Shown: positions 9,566 through 18,206, counted from the stretch's first letter. The stretch is 64,000 bases of DNA from Oceaniovalibus sp. ACAM 378 (GCF_008085915.1 NZ_VSJK01000003.1:186001-250000); one strand, 5' to 3'. Numbers and translations are program-made. Notes: generated by a model not told the origin, from the letters alone.

Positions 9566-9719
9566 GGTTTAAATATGTTGCCCGACATGCGGCGGTAAGC
9601 GCTGTTTCGGACGGTGCCTGACGTGTTGCGGCATTTGTTGCCATCCCGCGCCGACGGCGTCCGATCATATTGAATTCATTGCGCTGTTGAAGTTGCATTC
9701 TATCAAAGGACAATCATCC

Positions 9720-10979
9720 ATGAAGACCACTCTTGCAGCCGCCCTTGGCACCACGATGATGATCGCGGCACCGGCCCTTGCGGACAAGGCAGCCGTTCTG
9801 GACAACTATGCCGATATCGCAGGTGCCGCTTACGGTGACAGTCTGACCACGGCGCAGGCGTTGCAGGACGCGGTGAATGCGCTGATCGCGACTCCTTCCG
9901 CCGAGGCGTTGCAGCTGGCAAAACAGGCATGGCTGAACGCCCGCGTCCCGTATCAGCAGACCGAGGTTTACCGCTTTGGCAATGCGATCGTCGATGATTG
10001 GGAGGGGCGCGTGAACGCCTGGCCGCTGGACGAGGGGCTGATTGACTATGTGGATGCCGCCTATGGCGGGGCGACGGACGAAAACGAATATGCCGCGCTG
10101 AACGTGATCGCCAACCCGACCTTTACCCTGTCGGGCCGGGAAATCGATGCAACCTCGATCAATCCCGATCTGCTGCAAGGTGCGCTGCACGAGGCGGATG
10201 AGGTGGAAAGCAATGTTGCAACCGGATACCACGCCATCGAATTCCTGCTGTGGGGGCAGGATCTTAACGGTCACGGCAAAGGCGCTGGAAACCGCTCTTG
10301 GTCGGATTATGGCACGGGTGACGATTGCACCAACGGCAACTGTGACCGGCGTGGCGATTACCTGAAGGCGGCGACTGATCTTCTGGTGTCGGATCTGGAA
10401 TGGATGAGCGCGCAATGGGCCGATGACGGTGCTGCGCGGGCCAGTTTGTTAGAGAATGAAGATGCGGGAATCTCGGCCATCCTGACCGGCATGGGCAGCC
10501 TTTCCTATGGCGAACAGGCCGGAGAGCGGATGCGTCTTGGCGTCATGCTGAACGACCCCGAGGAAGAGCATGACTGTTTCTCGGACAACACCCACAACAG
10601 TCATTTCTATGACGCGATGGGCATCCGCAACGTGTATCTGGGCAGCTATACCGGCATCGACGGCATGGTGACTTCGGGCGAAAGCCTGTCGTCGCTGGTT
10701 GCCGCTGCGGACGCCGGTGTCGACGCCGAACTGACCGGGAAACTAAACGCGACGATGCTCGAAATGGTTCGGTTGAAGGCCGCAGCCGAGGCTGGATTTG
10801 CCTATGACATGATGCTGGAACGCGGCAACGCCGGGGGTGAGGCGCTGATCATGACTGCGGTAGATGCCTTGATCGACCAGACCCGGTCGATTGAACGGGC
10901 GGTCGACGTGTTGGGCGTGGCGCAGATCTCATTTGAAGGATCAGACAGCTTGGACGATCCCGACGCCGTATTCCAATAG
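9720..10979 (+). CDS. Imelysin family periplasmic iron-regulated protein (IrpA-like)
   Basis: A 419-residue secreted protein with a signal peptide (MKTTLAAALGTTMMIAAPALA, cleavage near residue 20). It contains the imelysin GxHxxE motif as GYHAIE at 169-174, followed by FLLWGQDL, and a small cysteine pair (DDCTNGNC). Imelysins of the IrpA type are iron-induced periplasmic proteins; the GxHxxE site resembles that of the EfeO/EfeM iron-uptake proteins. The start is the ATG at 9720 with AAAGGA upstream; an open extension of 11 codons lacks a ribosome site. The RirA-type box upstream and the di-heme/second imelysin genes downstream support a role in iron acquisition. Peptidase activity is unlikely. 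Confidence 0.88.
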   Translation: MKTTLAAALGTTMMIAAPALADKAAVLDNYADIAGAAYGDSLTTAQALQDAVNALIATPSAEALQLAKQAWLNARVPYQQTEVYRFGNAIVDDWEGRVNAWPLDEGLIDYVDAAYGGATDENEYAALNVIANPTFTLSGREIDATSINPDLLQGALHEADEVESNVATGYHAIEFLLWGQDLNGHGKGAGNRSWSDYGTGDDCTNGNCDRRGDYLKAATDLLVSDLEWMSAQWADDGAARASLLENEDAGISAILTGMGSLSYGEQAGERMRLGVMLNDPEEEHDCFSDNTHNSHFYDAMGIRNVYLGSYTGIDGMVTSGESLSSLVAAADAGVDAELTGKLNATMLEMVRLKAAAEAGFAYDMMLERGNAGGEALIMTAVDALIDQTRSIERAVDVLGVAQISFEGSDSLDDPDAVFQ

Positions 10980-11042
10980 GCCAATGCAATACCCAGATGA
11001 CGGGGAGTGCCAGACCGGCATCCCCGTTTTCAAGGCCACCCG

Positions 11043-11300
11043 ATGAGCAAGATTCCCAGCCCCTGCATCGACGTCTGCAAGTTTAAACGCAACGGCCATT
11101 GTCTCGGCTGCTCGATGACCAAGACGCAGAAATCAATGTTCAAAGGGTTAAAAAAGACCTCGCACCGGGCGGCGTTCGTGGAAATGCTGGTCGCGCAGCA
11201 GAGTGTCATGGGCAAATACAGCCATTGGCAGCCCGCCTATCTGCGCAAGTTGCGCAAGAAGAATGTCCCGCCGATGGATTTCCTGACCGACCCGGGCTGA
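11043..11300 (+). CDS. DUF1289 small cysteine-motif protein
   Basis: An 85-residue protein that opens with PCIDVCKFKRNGHCLGC: cysteines at 8, 12, 20 and 23 form the DUF1289 signature, probably a metal site. The rest is basic (KGLKKTSHRAAF, LRKLRKKNVPP). The function of the family is not known. It follows the imelysin gene by 63 bases on the same strand and precedes a terminator, so it may be the last gene of that transcript and share its iron control. The ATG at 11043 was chosen because the family motif begins a few residues later. Confidence 0.85.
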   Translation: MSKIPSPCIDVCKFKRNGHCLGCSMTKTQKSMFKGLKKTSHRAAFVEMLVAQQSVMGKYSHWQPAYLRKLRKKNVPPMDFLTDPG

Positions 11301-11333
11301 TGCAATCCCCAAGCACTCCGCCCCGCAACGGAA

Positions 11334-11363
11334 AACGCCGCCCCGGGGTGAGGGGGCGGCGTT
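11334..11363. terminator. Bidirectional terminator between DUF1289 gene and dps
   Basis: AACGCCGCCCC (11334-11344) and GGGGCGGCGTT (11353-11363) form a perfect 11-pair stem with an eight-base loop. The A-run on its left gives a short U-run for minus-strand transcripts. It lies between two convergent genes and suits both. Confidence 0.8.
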
Positions 11364-11382
11364 AAGTGTGTCGATCGATGGA

Positions 11383-11853
11383 TCAGCGCAGGTGAGCGCG
11401 CAGGATCCAGGCGAACTTTTCGTGGATCTGGCCGCGTGCGATGCAAAGATCCTCGGTCAGCGTATCGCCGTGGCCGGCCGCCAGTTCACCACATCCGGCC
11501 AGCGTCTTGGCGATGACCTCTTGCGCGGCCAAAAGGGCGGCGATCATATCCTTGGCATCGGCTTGTCCGTCATGTTCGCTGACCTTCGAGCGTTTCAGCA
11601 TTCCGGCCAAAGTGCCCTCGGCATGTCCGTTCAGCGCCTTGACCCGTTCGGCCAGATCGTCCTGTGCGACAAAGTGGTCTTCATAGATCGTCTGAAACAA
11701 TGCATGCAGCGGGCCAAAGCCCATTCCGGTAACATTCCAATGGAAATTCTGTGCCAGCATGGTGGCGACGGCGGTTTCGGCAACCGACTGGTTCAGGGCC
11801 TCGACGATTTCAGTTTGCGCATCTGTCGAAAGCGCGGCAGCGGTCTGTGTCAT
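11383..11853 (-). CDS. dps: Dps-family ferritin-like protein
   Basis: A 156-residue Dps: a dodecameric cage that oxidises and stores iron and protects DNA during starvation or peroxide stress. The inter-subunit ferroxidase ligands are visible as NFHWNVTG (His38), LHALF (His50) and DDLAER (Asp65, Glu69). Length is typical. The ATG at 11851-11853 is used; the frame upstream is open but unlike the family. A perfect Irr-type palindrome lies 94 bases upstream, and a RirA-regulated imelysin/cytochrome cluster surrounds the gene, so storage and uptake would be controlled in opposite directions by iron. Confidence 0.92.
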   Translation of the reverse strand: MTQTAAALSTDAQTEIVEALNQSVAETAVATMLAQNFHWNVTGMGFGPLHALFQTIYEDHFVAQDDLAERVKALNGHAEGTLAGMLKRSKVSEHDGQADAKDMIAALLAAQEVIAKTLAGCGELAAGHGDTLTEDLCIARGQIHEKFAWILRAHLR

Positions 11854-11946
11854 GTGAATATCTCCGGATTGAAAAATGGGTGGCTGGCAGCAATCTGGCC
11901 AACGATGAACCAAAGATAACCACAAGTGAGAGAATGCCAAGACCGA

Positions 11947-11963
11947 TTTAGAATTATTCTAAA
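11947..11963. promoter_or_regulatory. Irr-type iron control element (ICE)
   Basis: TTTAGAATTATTCTAAA is a perfect 17-base inverted repeat that matches the published Irr box (TTTAGAA-N3-TTCTAAA) of Rhizobiales and Rhodobacterales. It begins 94 bases upstream of the dps start and overlaps the stop codon of the unknown gene upstream. Irr acts mainly under iron limitation and represses iron-storage genes, which fits dps. Confidence 0.8.
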
Positions 11964-12396
11964 CTTGATGGAGACTCTCGGAAACGCCGATGATCAGTGA
12001 TCCAAGATTGCGACGGACGTTCAGCGGAACACGCGACGCCAGCAGGAACTGAAAGCTGTCCCAGTCCTTGCGCGCTACTGCGGCAGTGGCACTAAGCAGC
12101 CATGATTCATCGAATGACACCTGCTCCACCCCCGGGCGGAACAGCACCGGCAGTTTTCCCAGCGCCTGCGCCAGACATTTCATCAGGGTTTCCGCATGGG
12201 CGTTCCGCGCGACACCGGGGCAGGGAGAAAGAACCCGGCACGCCTCATAAAGATCGGTTTGGGCGGCGGCGCGACAGCGCAGCGATATCATGCGCAGATG
12301 GTTCAAAAGATGCCGGGCGCCGGGCGCCAGATCGTTCAGACGAAGCTCCCCGACAGAGCGAGCATCATTCTCGGTGCGCAGTTGCAGTGGCATCAT
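11959..12396 (-). CDS. Hypothetical protein, helical, 145 aa
   Basis: I do not recognise a family. The protein is mostly helical (LNDLAPGARHLLNHLRMISLRCRAAAQTDLYEACRVL), has three scattered cysteines, no signal peptide and no membrane segment, and codon use like its neighbours. Two adjacent ATG codons at 12391-12396 are plausible starts; the open frame upstream would need a TTG. It points the same way as dps, and its stop codon lies inside the Irr box, so it may share a transcript with dps or end at the dps promoter. Its start faces the di-heme cytochrome gene across a RirA-type box, suggesting it is iron-responsive. Confidence 0.65.
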   Translation of the reverse strand: MMPLQLRTENDARSVGELRLNDLAPGARHLLNHLRMISLRCRAAAQTDLYEACRVLSPCPGVARNAHAETLMKCLAQALGKLPVLFRPGVEQVSFDESWLLSATAAVARKDWDSFQFLLASRVPLNVRRNLGSLIIGVSESLHQV

Positions 12397-12422
12397 GGCA
12401 GGGTCGCTTCTGACTTTTTTGG

Positions 12423-12437
12423 TGACCGATCGTGTCA
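12423..12437. promoter_or_regulatory. Second Iron-Rhodo-box (RirA-type), TGA-N9-TCA
   Basis: TGACCGATCGTGTCA fits TGA-N9-TCA exactly and contains the self-complementary centre CGATCG. It lies in the 116-base divergent region between the unknown gene (start 12396) and the di-heme cytochrome gene (start 12513), 27 and 75 bases from the two starts, so it could control both. A looser second copy, TGACTATAACTATCT, lies about 25 bases to the right. Confidence 0.6.
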
Positions 12438-12512
12438 ATTCGCTGGCACTCCGGCTAATCCTGACTATAACTATCTGGATTAAAAGCAGCGGGCAATCGG
12501 GGTAAACCAGTC

Positions 12513-14036
12513 TTGCGCAACATTGTGATCACCGGCGGTTTGGCCTGTCTTCTTTCGTCCCTCGGGGCGCAGGCGCAAGATTTGCAGGATACGCATTTAA
12601 AGGTCATCGAGCGCACCGCCAAGGAAGACGCGCGGGTCGCCGCCATCACTGCGCCGACCAAAGATTTCACCAAGCCCGAACGGTTTGAGGCAAATTCTGC
12701 CGGGGCGGCCACCGTGCGGGCAAGCGATACCGCAGACGCATTCAGCGGCGCATCGGCCAATATCGACTTTGCCCGCGAACTGGATTTCAAGCTGGGCAAT
12801 GGGTTGTTTCGCAAGCTGTGGGTGTCATCGCCGTCCTCGACCCTTGCGTCGGACGGGCTGGGCCCGATTTACAACGCGCGGTCCTGCCAGCGGTGTCACC
12901 TGAAGGATGGGCGCGGCCATCCGCCCGAGGGGCCGGATGACAGCGCGGTGTCGATGTTGGTGCGGATTTCGGTACCCGGAAACGGCGAATTCACCCAAGG
13001 CGAGATACAGGATTATCTCGATACATTGCCCGAACCCACCTATGGCGAACAGATTCAGGACTTCGGAATTCCCGGCCATGGGGCCGAGGCGCGCGTGGTG
13101 ATCCGCTATGACGAAACCACAGTTCCACTGTCGGGCGGGCAATCCGTATCCCTGCGCGCACCCCTGCTTTCGCTTGAGGATCCGGGCTATGGCCCGCTGG
13201 ACCCTGACCTGATGCTCAGCGCGCGGATCGCGCCGCAGATGATCGGGCTGGGCCTGCTGGATGCGATCCCGGTTGGCGATATTCTGGCAAATGCCGACCC
13301 CGATGATGCCGATGGCGACGGCGTATCGGGGCGGGCGCAGATCGTGTTGTCGCAGGTCAGCGGCACACCGATGCTGGGCCGGTTCGGGCTGAAGGCGGGG
13401 CAACCCAGCATCCTTGAGCAATCCGCCGCCGCCTTTCACGGAGATATCGGCATTTCCACCAGCCTGCACCCGGATGGATACGGCGACTGCACCAAGGCGC
13501 AGGTTGCCTGCCGCGCCGCGCCGGACGGCAACACCGACATCCACGACAACGCTGAAATCAGCGAAGAGGCGTTGGATCTGGTCGCCTTCTATGCCTCAAA
13601 CCTTGGGGTGCCCGCGCGGCGCGATGTGGCCGACGGCGAAGTGCTGCGCGGCAAGCAGGTGTTCCATGACACTGGCTGTATCGCCTGCCACACGCCGAAA
13701 TTTGTCACTCACCGGTTAGACGATCAGCCCGAGCAGAGTTTCCAACTGATCTGGCCCTATACCGACATGCTGCTGCACGACATGGGCGAAGGATTGGCCG
13801 ACAACCGCCCCGAAGCGCGTGCAACGGGGCGTGAATGGCGCACGCCGCCCCTGTGGGGAATTGGCTTGACGCAGCAGGTTTCAGGGCACAGTTTTTTCCT
13901 GCATGACGGGCGGGCGCGATCCTTGCTTGAGGCGGTTCTTTGGCACGGTGGTGAAGCTGAACCGGCGAAGAACCGGGTGATCGACATGCCTCCGCCCGAC
14001 CGCAATGCCCTGATCCGATTTCTGGAAAGCCTCTGA
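12513..14036 (+). CDS. Di-heme oxidoreductase (DUF1111 / CcP-like)
   Basis: A 507-residue periplasmic cytochrome with signal peptide (MRNIVITGGLACLLSSLGAQA) and two c-type heme sites, CQRCH (125-129) and CIACH (389-393). The spacing and segments such as EPTYGEQIQDFGIPGHG and DADGDGVSGRAQIV are those of the DHOR/DUF1111 family, related to cytochrome c peroxidase MauG but of unproven substrate. The start is TTG at 12513, the only codon giving a whole signal peptide. It is followed at one base by an imelysin gene and then a DUF1513 gene, an arrangement seen beside iron-regulated loci. A role in oxidising or reducing periplasmic iron is an inference. Confidence 0.88.
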   Translation: MRNIVITGGLACLLSSLGAQAQDLQDTHLKVIERTAKEDARVAAITAPTKDFTKPERFEANSAGAATVRASDTADAFSGASANIDFARELDFKLGNGLFRKLWVSSPSSTLASDGLGPIYNARSCQRCHLKDGRGHPPEGPDDSAVSMLVRISVPGNGEFTQGEIQDYLDTLPEPTYGEQIQDFGIPGHGAEARVVIRYDETTVPLSGGQSVSLRAPLLSLEDPGYGPLDPDLMLSARIAPQMIGLGLLDAIPVGDILANADPDDADGDGVSGRAQIVLSQVSGTPMLGRFGLKAGQPSILEQSAAAFHGDIGISTSLHPDGYGDCTKAQVACRAAPDGNTDIHDNAEISEEALDLVAFYASNLGVPARRDVADGEVLRGKQVFHDTGCIACHTPKFVTHRLDDQPEQSFQLIWPYTDMLLHDMGEGLADNRPEARATGREWRTPPLWGIGLTQQVSGHSFFLHDGRARSLLEAVLWHGGEAEPAKNRVIDMPPPDRNALIRFLESL

Positions 14037-14037
14037 C

Positions 14038-15009
14038 ATGAAGATATTTGCACTTTCGCTGATTTTCGCCCTGCCAACGCTGGCCGATGCGGGGGTCGAA
14101 GCCGTTGTCGATGCCCATATCCTGCCCGGTTACGCCAGTTTTGCCGATGCAACGCAGGACCTTGCCGAGGTCGTGCAGACCTGTGACAGCCCTGATCTGA
14201 AGCCAGCCTATCACGCGGCCTTTGATGCCTGGCTGGCGATCAGCCATATCCAGTTCGGCCCGGTCGAGGAGAATGGCAGGTCGCTGGCAATCGCCTATTG
14301 GCCGGACCCAAAGGATCAGACCGGGCGGGCGGTGGCGCGGCTGATCGGCGCCAATGATCCGGCGGTGGAAAATCCCGCTGCTTTCAACGAGGTATCGGTG
14401 GCCGCACAGGGGTTTTTTGCTCTTGAGCGTCTGCTGTTCGATACGCCGGAACCGACGGAATATACCTGCGCCTTTACCCGCGCCATCGCCCTGCATCTGG
14501 CCAGTGCCGCCGCCACCCTGAACGATGAATGGCGGGGCGATCTGGCTGGGCTGCTGCGCAACCCCGGGCAGGACGGCAGCCCTTGGCAATCGCCCGCCGA
14601 AGCCCTGCGCGTGCTCTATACATCGCTGACATCGGGGCTGGAGTTCATCAAGGATCAACGCATTGGCCGCCCCTTGGGCACGTTTGAGCGCCCCCGTCCC
14701 ACCCGGGCCGAGGCTTATCGTTCAGAGCGCAGCCTGCGCAACGTCGCGCTGGGCCTGAGCGCATTGCGCGCCATGGCCGTGGCGCTGGCCGAGGGCGACA
14801 TTCCCGACACCACGGCAGCGTTTGACCGGGCGCTGGCCTCGGCGCAAACGCTTGACGACCCGGCGCTGCAAGGGGTCGCCGACCCGGGCGAGCGGTTCCG
14901 GGTCGAGGCATTGCAACAGCAGGTCGTGGGGATTCAAGCCGCCATCGCCACCGAAATCGGTGCGGCGCTGGGCGTGCAGGCCGGTTTCAACGCGATGGAT
15001 GGCGACTGA
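14038..15009 (+). CDS. Imelysin family protein with altered GxHxxE motif
   Basis: A 323-residue exported protein (signal MKIFALSLIFALPTLADA). The helical imelysin fold is recognisable from YHAAFDAWLAISHIQFGP and the duplicated helix pattern, but the canonical GxHxxE becomes GFFALE at 125-130, so the histidine is a phenylalanine while the glutamate is kept. The first imelysin of the cluster (9720) has the intact motif. The gene starts one base after the di-heme cytochrome stop and ends overlapping the DUF1513 gene by one base (TGATG), so the three are made together. A structural or partner role rather than iron binding at this site is possible. Confidence 0.82.
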   Translation: MKIFALSLIFALPTLADAGVEAVVDAHILPGYASFADATQDLAEVVQTCDSPDLKPAYHAAFDAWLAISHIQFGPVEENGRSLAIAYWPDPKDQTGRAVARLIGANDPAVENPAAFNEVSVAAQGFFALERLLFDTPEPTEYTCAFTRAIALHLASAAATLNDEWRGDLAGLLRNPGQDGSPWQSPAEALRVLYTSLTSGLEFIKDQRIGRPLGTFERPRPTRAEAYRSERSLRNVALGLSALRAMAVALAEGDIPDTTAAFDRALASAQTLDDPALQGVADPGERFRVEALQQQVVGIQAAIATEIGAALGVQAGFNAMDGD

Positions 15010-16091
15010 TGGCGACGCGACGCGGATTTCTGGCCGGACTGCTGGCCAGCGGGGCCGCACCCGGCCTTGGCTGGGCGGATGTTGGCGGGCCGACCCACCT
15101 GAGCGCGGCCAAGACGCCTTCGGGCGATTTCGTTCTGACCGGGTTGCGTGACGACGGCAGCCTTGCCTTCCAACTGCCGCTGCCCGCCCGTGGCCATGCC
15201 GCCGCCGCCCATCCCCAATTTGCCGAGGCGGTCGCCTTTGCCCGCCGCCCCGGCACTTTTGCGATGGTCATCGATTGCGCGCGGGGGCGGGTGGCCCATG
15301 AAATCGTCGCGCCACGCGGGCATCACTTTTACGGTCACGGCGCGTTTTCGGCTGATGGCGCGCGGCTGTTCACCACCGAGAACCATATCGAAAGCGGGCA
15401 GGGGCGTATCGGCATCTGGTCGCGTCAGGGCGGCTATACGCGCATTGGCGAAACCTCATCGGGGGGGATCGGCCCGCACGAGTTGTTGCGCATTCCGGGC
15501 ACCCGGACCCTTGCGGTTGCTAATGGCGGTATCCTGACCCGGCCCGAAACGGGTCGGGAAAAACTGAACCTGAACGAGATGCGCCCGAACCTGACCTGCC
15601 TGTCGGAAGATGGAGAGCAGATCGCCCAGTGGGACCTGCCGCCCGACCTGCATCACAACTCGCTGCGCCATATCGCGGCGGCGTCCGATGGCACGATCGC
15701 CTGTGCGTTTCAGTGGCAGGGCGATATCTATGACGCGCCGCCGCTGCTGGCGCTGTGTTCCACCGACTCGGGGCTGCGCTTTGCCTCGATGCCGGACTCC
15801 GCAATGCGCAACATGGCCGGATATGCCGGATCGGTGGCGGTTCTGGGCGACAACCGCATCGCGCTATCGTCGCCCGTTGGCGGAGTGGCGCAGATATTTG
15901 ACAGTGCGGGCAGGTTTGAGAGCGAGATGAAGCAGGCCGATCTTTGTGGTGTCGCCGCGACGGCTACGGGCGGTCTGGCCACCGATGGGTTGGGCGGCGT
16001 ACACCGCATTGCAGATCGCTTGTCGCTGCTGGCGCGGCACGATCTTGCCTTTGACAACCATCTGGTCGCGATCCGCGATGCTCTGGGATGA
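15009..16091 (+). CDS. DUF1513 protein, Tat-exported, beta-propeller-like
   Basis: A 360-residue protein with a twin-arginine-type leader (MATRRGFLAGLLASGAAPGLGWA). The remainder has repeated short strands (GHHFYGHGAFSADGARLFTTEN, GRIGIWSRQGGYTRIGE, GIGPHELLRIPGTRTLAVANGG) as in a WD/YVTN-like propeller, the usual reading of DUF1513. Function is unknown; the family is commonly next to imelysin and di-heme genes. Export by Tat suggests that it folds, or takes up a cofactor, in the cytoplasm. It is the last gene of the cytochrome-imelysin operon; 198 bases without a gene follow, in which I see no clear terminator. Confidence 0.85.
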   Translation: MATRRGFLAGLLASGAAPGLGWADVGGPTHLSAAKTPSGDFVLTGLRDDGSLAFQLPLPARGHAAAAHPQFAEAVAFARRPGTFAMVIDCARGRVAHEIVAPRGHHFYGHGAFSADGARLFTTENHIESGQGRIGIWSRQGGYTRIGETSSGGIGPHELLRIPGTRTLAVANGGILTRPETGREKLNLNEMRPNLTCLSEDGEQIAQWDLPPDLHHNSLRHIAAASDGTIACAFQWQGDIYDAPPLLALCSTDSGLRFASMPDSAMRNMAGYAGSVAVLGDNRIALSSPVGGVAQIFDSAGRFESEMKQADLCGVAATATGGLATDGLGGVHRIADRLSLLARHDLAFDNHLVAIRDALG

Positions 16092-16289
16092 CGGCCGGGG
16101 GCGCGCAACTTGTCAGGATGTGCGAAGATAAGACCGGGGCCAAAGGCGTTGGGGCCCGTTACCCCATCGAACTGCCGCACGGTCATGTCTGACCGCTCTC
16201 ATCTCCGCAGCTCTGTCTATACTCCGGATTTCGATGAACGAGAATGAGTAAAAATTGTCAGTCACCCGAGTTTTATTTATACTTGGCGA

Positions 16290-17231
16290 ATGGACATTAC
16301 TCTGATCAGGACGTTTCTCGAAGTTTCGGCCACAGGATCGTTTGTGTCGGCCTCCGAGCGGTTGTTTGTCACCCAGTCTGCCGTGTCGCTGCGGATACAG
16401 CGGATTGAACAGTCCTTGGGCAAGCGGCTGTTCACCCGGTCAAAGGCAGGGGCCGAACTGACGAGCGCGGGGCGCGAGTTTGAAAAATATGCGCTTTCGC
16501 TGATAAAACTGTGGGAGGAAGCCCGCCAACAGATCGCCATTCCCGAAGGGTTCAGCAAGAGTCTGTCGATCGGGGCGCAGTATTCCCTGTGGCCGCGCCT
16601 TGGGTTTCGCTGGTTGGACGGCTTGCGCGCCAACATGCCCGATCTCAGCATCCGCACCGAATCCGGGCTGCCCGACCGGCTGATGCGATATCTGATCGAG
16701 GGGTCGATTCAGGTCGGGCTGATGTACACGCCACAGTTGCGCCCCGGCCTGACCGTGGAAAAGCTGATGGAGGATGAATTGGTCCTTGTCGCCTCATGGG
16801 CCGATCCGACGCTGGATCTGACCGGACGTTATGTCTTTGTCGATTGGGGCCCCGAGTTCGTCCACGCCCACGCCATCGCTCTGCCGCATCTGACCAATCC
16901 CGGCCTGACTCATAATCTGGGCGCGCAAGCGGCGGAATATGTGGTCAATCGTGAATGTGCCGCCTATCTGCCTGCGCGGTATATTTCCCGCGATCTCAAG
17001 GAAGGGCGATTGCATCTGGTGCCTGACGCCCCGGTGTTTCCCTTTCCGGTCTGGGTGGTCTGGCGCGATGATCTTGATCCGGAGCTTGCCGAGATCGCTC
17101 GCGACACCCTTGCACTGGTGGTTGAACAGGCAGATGCCAACCAAGAGGCGATCATCGCCACACTGCGCGAGATCAGCGAAAATGACGAAATCGAGGTGCT
17201 GGGCGAAACTCCGGATATCCAACGTGAGTAA
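16290..17231 (+). CDS. LysR-family transcriptional regulator
   Basis: A 313-residue LTTR: winged helix at 1-60 (TFLEVSATGSFVSASERLFVTQSAVSLRIQRIEQ), linker helix, and a periplasmic-binding-protein-like effector domain. The long C-terminal acidic tail (ENDEIEVLGETPDIQRE) is unusual. The 198 bases upstream hold an AT-rich stretch (16240-16280) likely to be its promoter. Neighbours (DUF1513, DUF481) do not show what it controls; it could act on itself or on the outer-membrane protein gene 125 bases downstream. Confidence 0.9.
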   Translation: MDITLIRTFLEVSATGSFVSASERLFVTQSAVSLRIQRIEQSLGKRLFTRSKAGAELTSAGREFEKYALSLIKLWEEARQQIAIPEGFSKSLSIGAQYSLWPRLGFRWLDGLRANMPDLSIRTESGLPDRLMRYLIEGSIQVGLMYTPQLRPGLTVEKLMEDELVLVASWADPTLDLTGRYVFVDWGPEFVHAHAIALPHLTNPGLTHNLGAQAAEYVVNRECAAYLPARYISRDLKEGRLHLVPDAPVFPFPVWVVWRDDLDPELAEIARDTLALVVEQADANQEAIIATLREISENDEIEVLGETPDIQRE

Positions 17232-17356
17232 AACTCGGTTCAACCCTGAGTATTTTGAATTTCTCTTAAGTCATCCCTAGCGATAGATGCCGTCACAGCA
17301 GAAATGCTCCCGTCTCTTGAGACAGAGCGGGTCACCTTGTTGGGAAGGCTTGACCC

Positions 17357-18184
17357 ATGAATAAGATTGCAAAACTGGCTTCCGTTTCGACTTTGGCTCT
17401 GATGTTGGCTGCACCCGTGTTCGCGCAGGGTGGGCTGGTCTCAAACAGGACGCTGGATGATCGTATCGACGACATTCAGGATGACGTGACCGAAGAGATC
17501 GAAAGAGGCGATGATGCATCGCGCTTTGGCGACAACCGCTTTGCACAGGGCTGGTCCGGGTCGGTTTCGCTGGGTCTGTCGGCCACTTCGGGCAACACCG
17601 ATACCGGTGATCTGTCGTTCGGCGGTCGGTTCCGCTATGGCGCCGGCGTCTGGAACCACACTCTGGGCTTTGCCGGAGAGATTGCCGAAGACAACAGCGT
17701 CCGCAACAAAGAAGAGATTTTCGCTGTCTACGAAGCCAACCGCTATTTCAACGACTCGTTCTATGTCTTCGGGTTGGGCAGCGTGCGCTATGACGGTTTC
17801 GCCAGCAACGAACTTGATGCCTTTCTGGGCTTTGGCCCCGGTTACCGGATCATCAACACCGAACAGATGACCTGGCGCGTTCAGGCTGGCCCGGGCGTGC
17901 GGTATATCCGTGACCAGAACCACAACTCTGAAACCGAATTGGCAGCGATCGCATCTTCGCGGTTCTTCTATAAATTCAGCGATGCTGCCTTTTTGTCGAA
18001 TGACACTGACGTGCTTTACTCGGACGTGGACACTCTTGTGACCAACGACCTTGGCGTGACGTTCAAGATGTCCGATGCCTTGGCCACCCGCGTCGGATAC
18101 CGCACCGAATACAACAGCGACCCGCAGCCGGGCTTCAAGAGCACCGACAACACGCTGGGCGTTTCGCTCGTCTACGGGTTCTGA
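17357..18184 (+). CDS. DUF481 outer-membrane beta-barrel protein
   Basis: A 275-residue exported protein: signal peptide MNKIAKLASVSTLALMLAAPVFA, a short helical acidic part (DDRIDDIQDDVTEEIERGDD), then alternating strands ending in LGVSLVYGF, with the terminal phenylalanine typical of outer-membrane barrels. DUF481 includes E. coli YdiY; such proteins are induced by salt or acid in some bacteria. Function here is unknown. It has its own promoter region of 125 bases and ends at a strong terminator, so it is a single-gene transcript. Confidence 0.88.
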   Translation: MNKIAKLASVSTLALMLAAPVFAQGGLVSNRTLDDRIDDIQDDVTEEIERGDDASRFGDNRFAQGWSGSVSLGLSATSGNTDTGDLSFGGRFRYGAGVWNHTLGFAGEIAEDNSVRNKEEIFAVYEANRYFNDSFYVFGLGSVRYDGFASNELDAFLGFGPGYRIINTEQMTWRVQAGPGVRYIRDQNHNSETELAAIASSRFFYKFSDAAFLSNDTDVLYSDVDTLVTNDLGVTFKMSDALATRVGYRTEYNSDPQPGFKSTDNTLGVSLVYGF

Positions 18185-18206
18185 ACCCGCCACATGCTTT
18201 AAGACC

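Noticed and set aside
16266-17238. Ten-base inverted repeat CCGAGTTTTA flanking the LysR gene
   Set aside because: Short, without target duplication or transposase; may be two half-sites for the regulator but could be chance.
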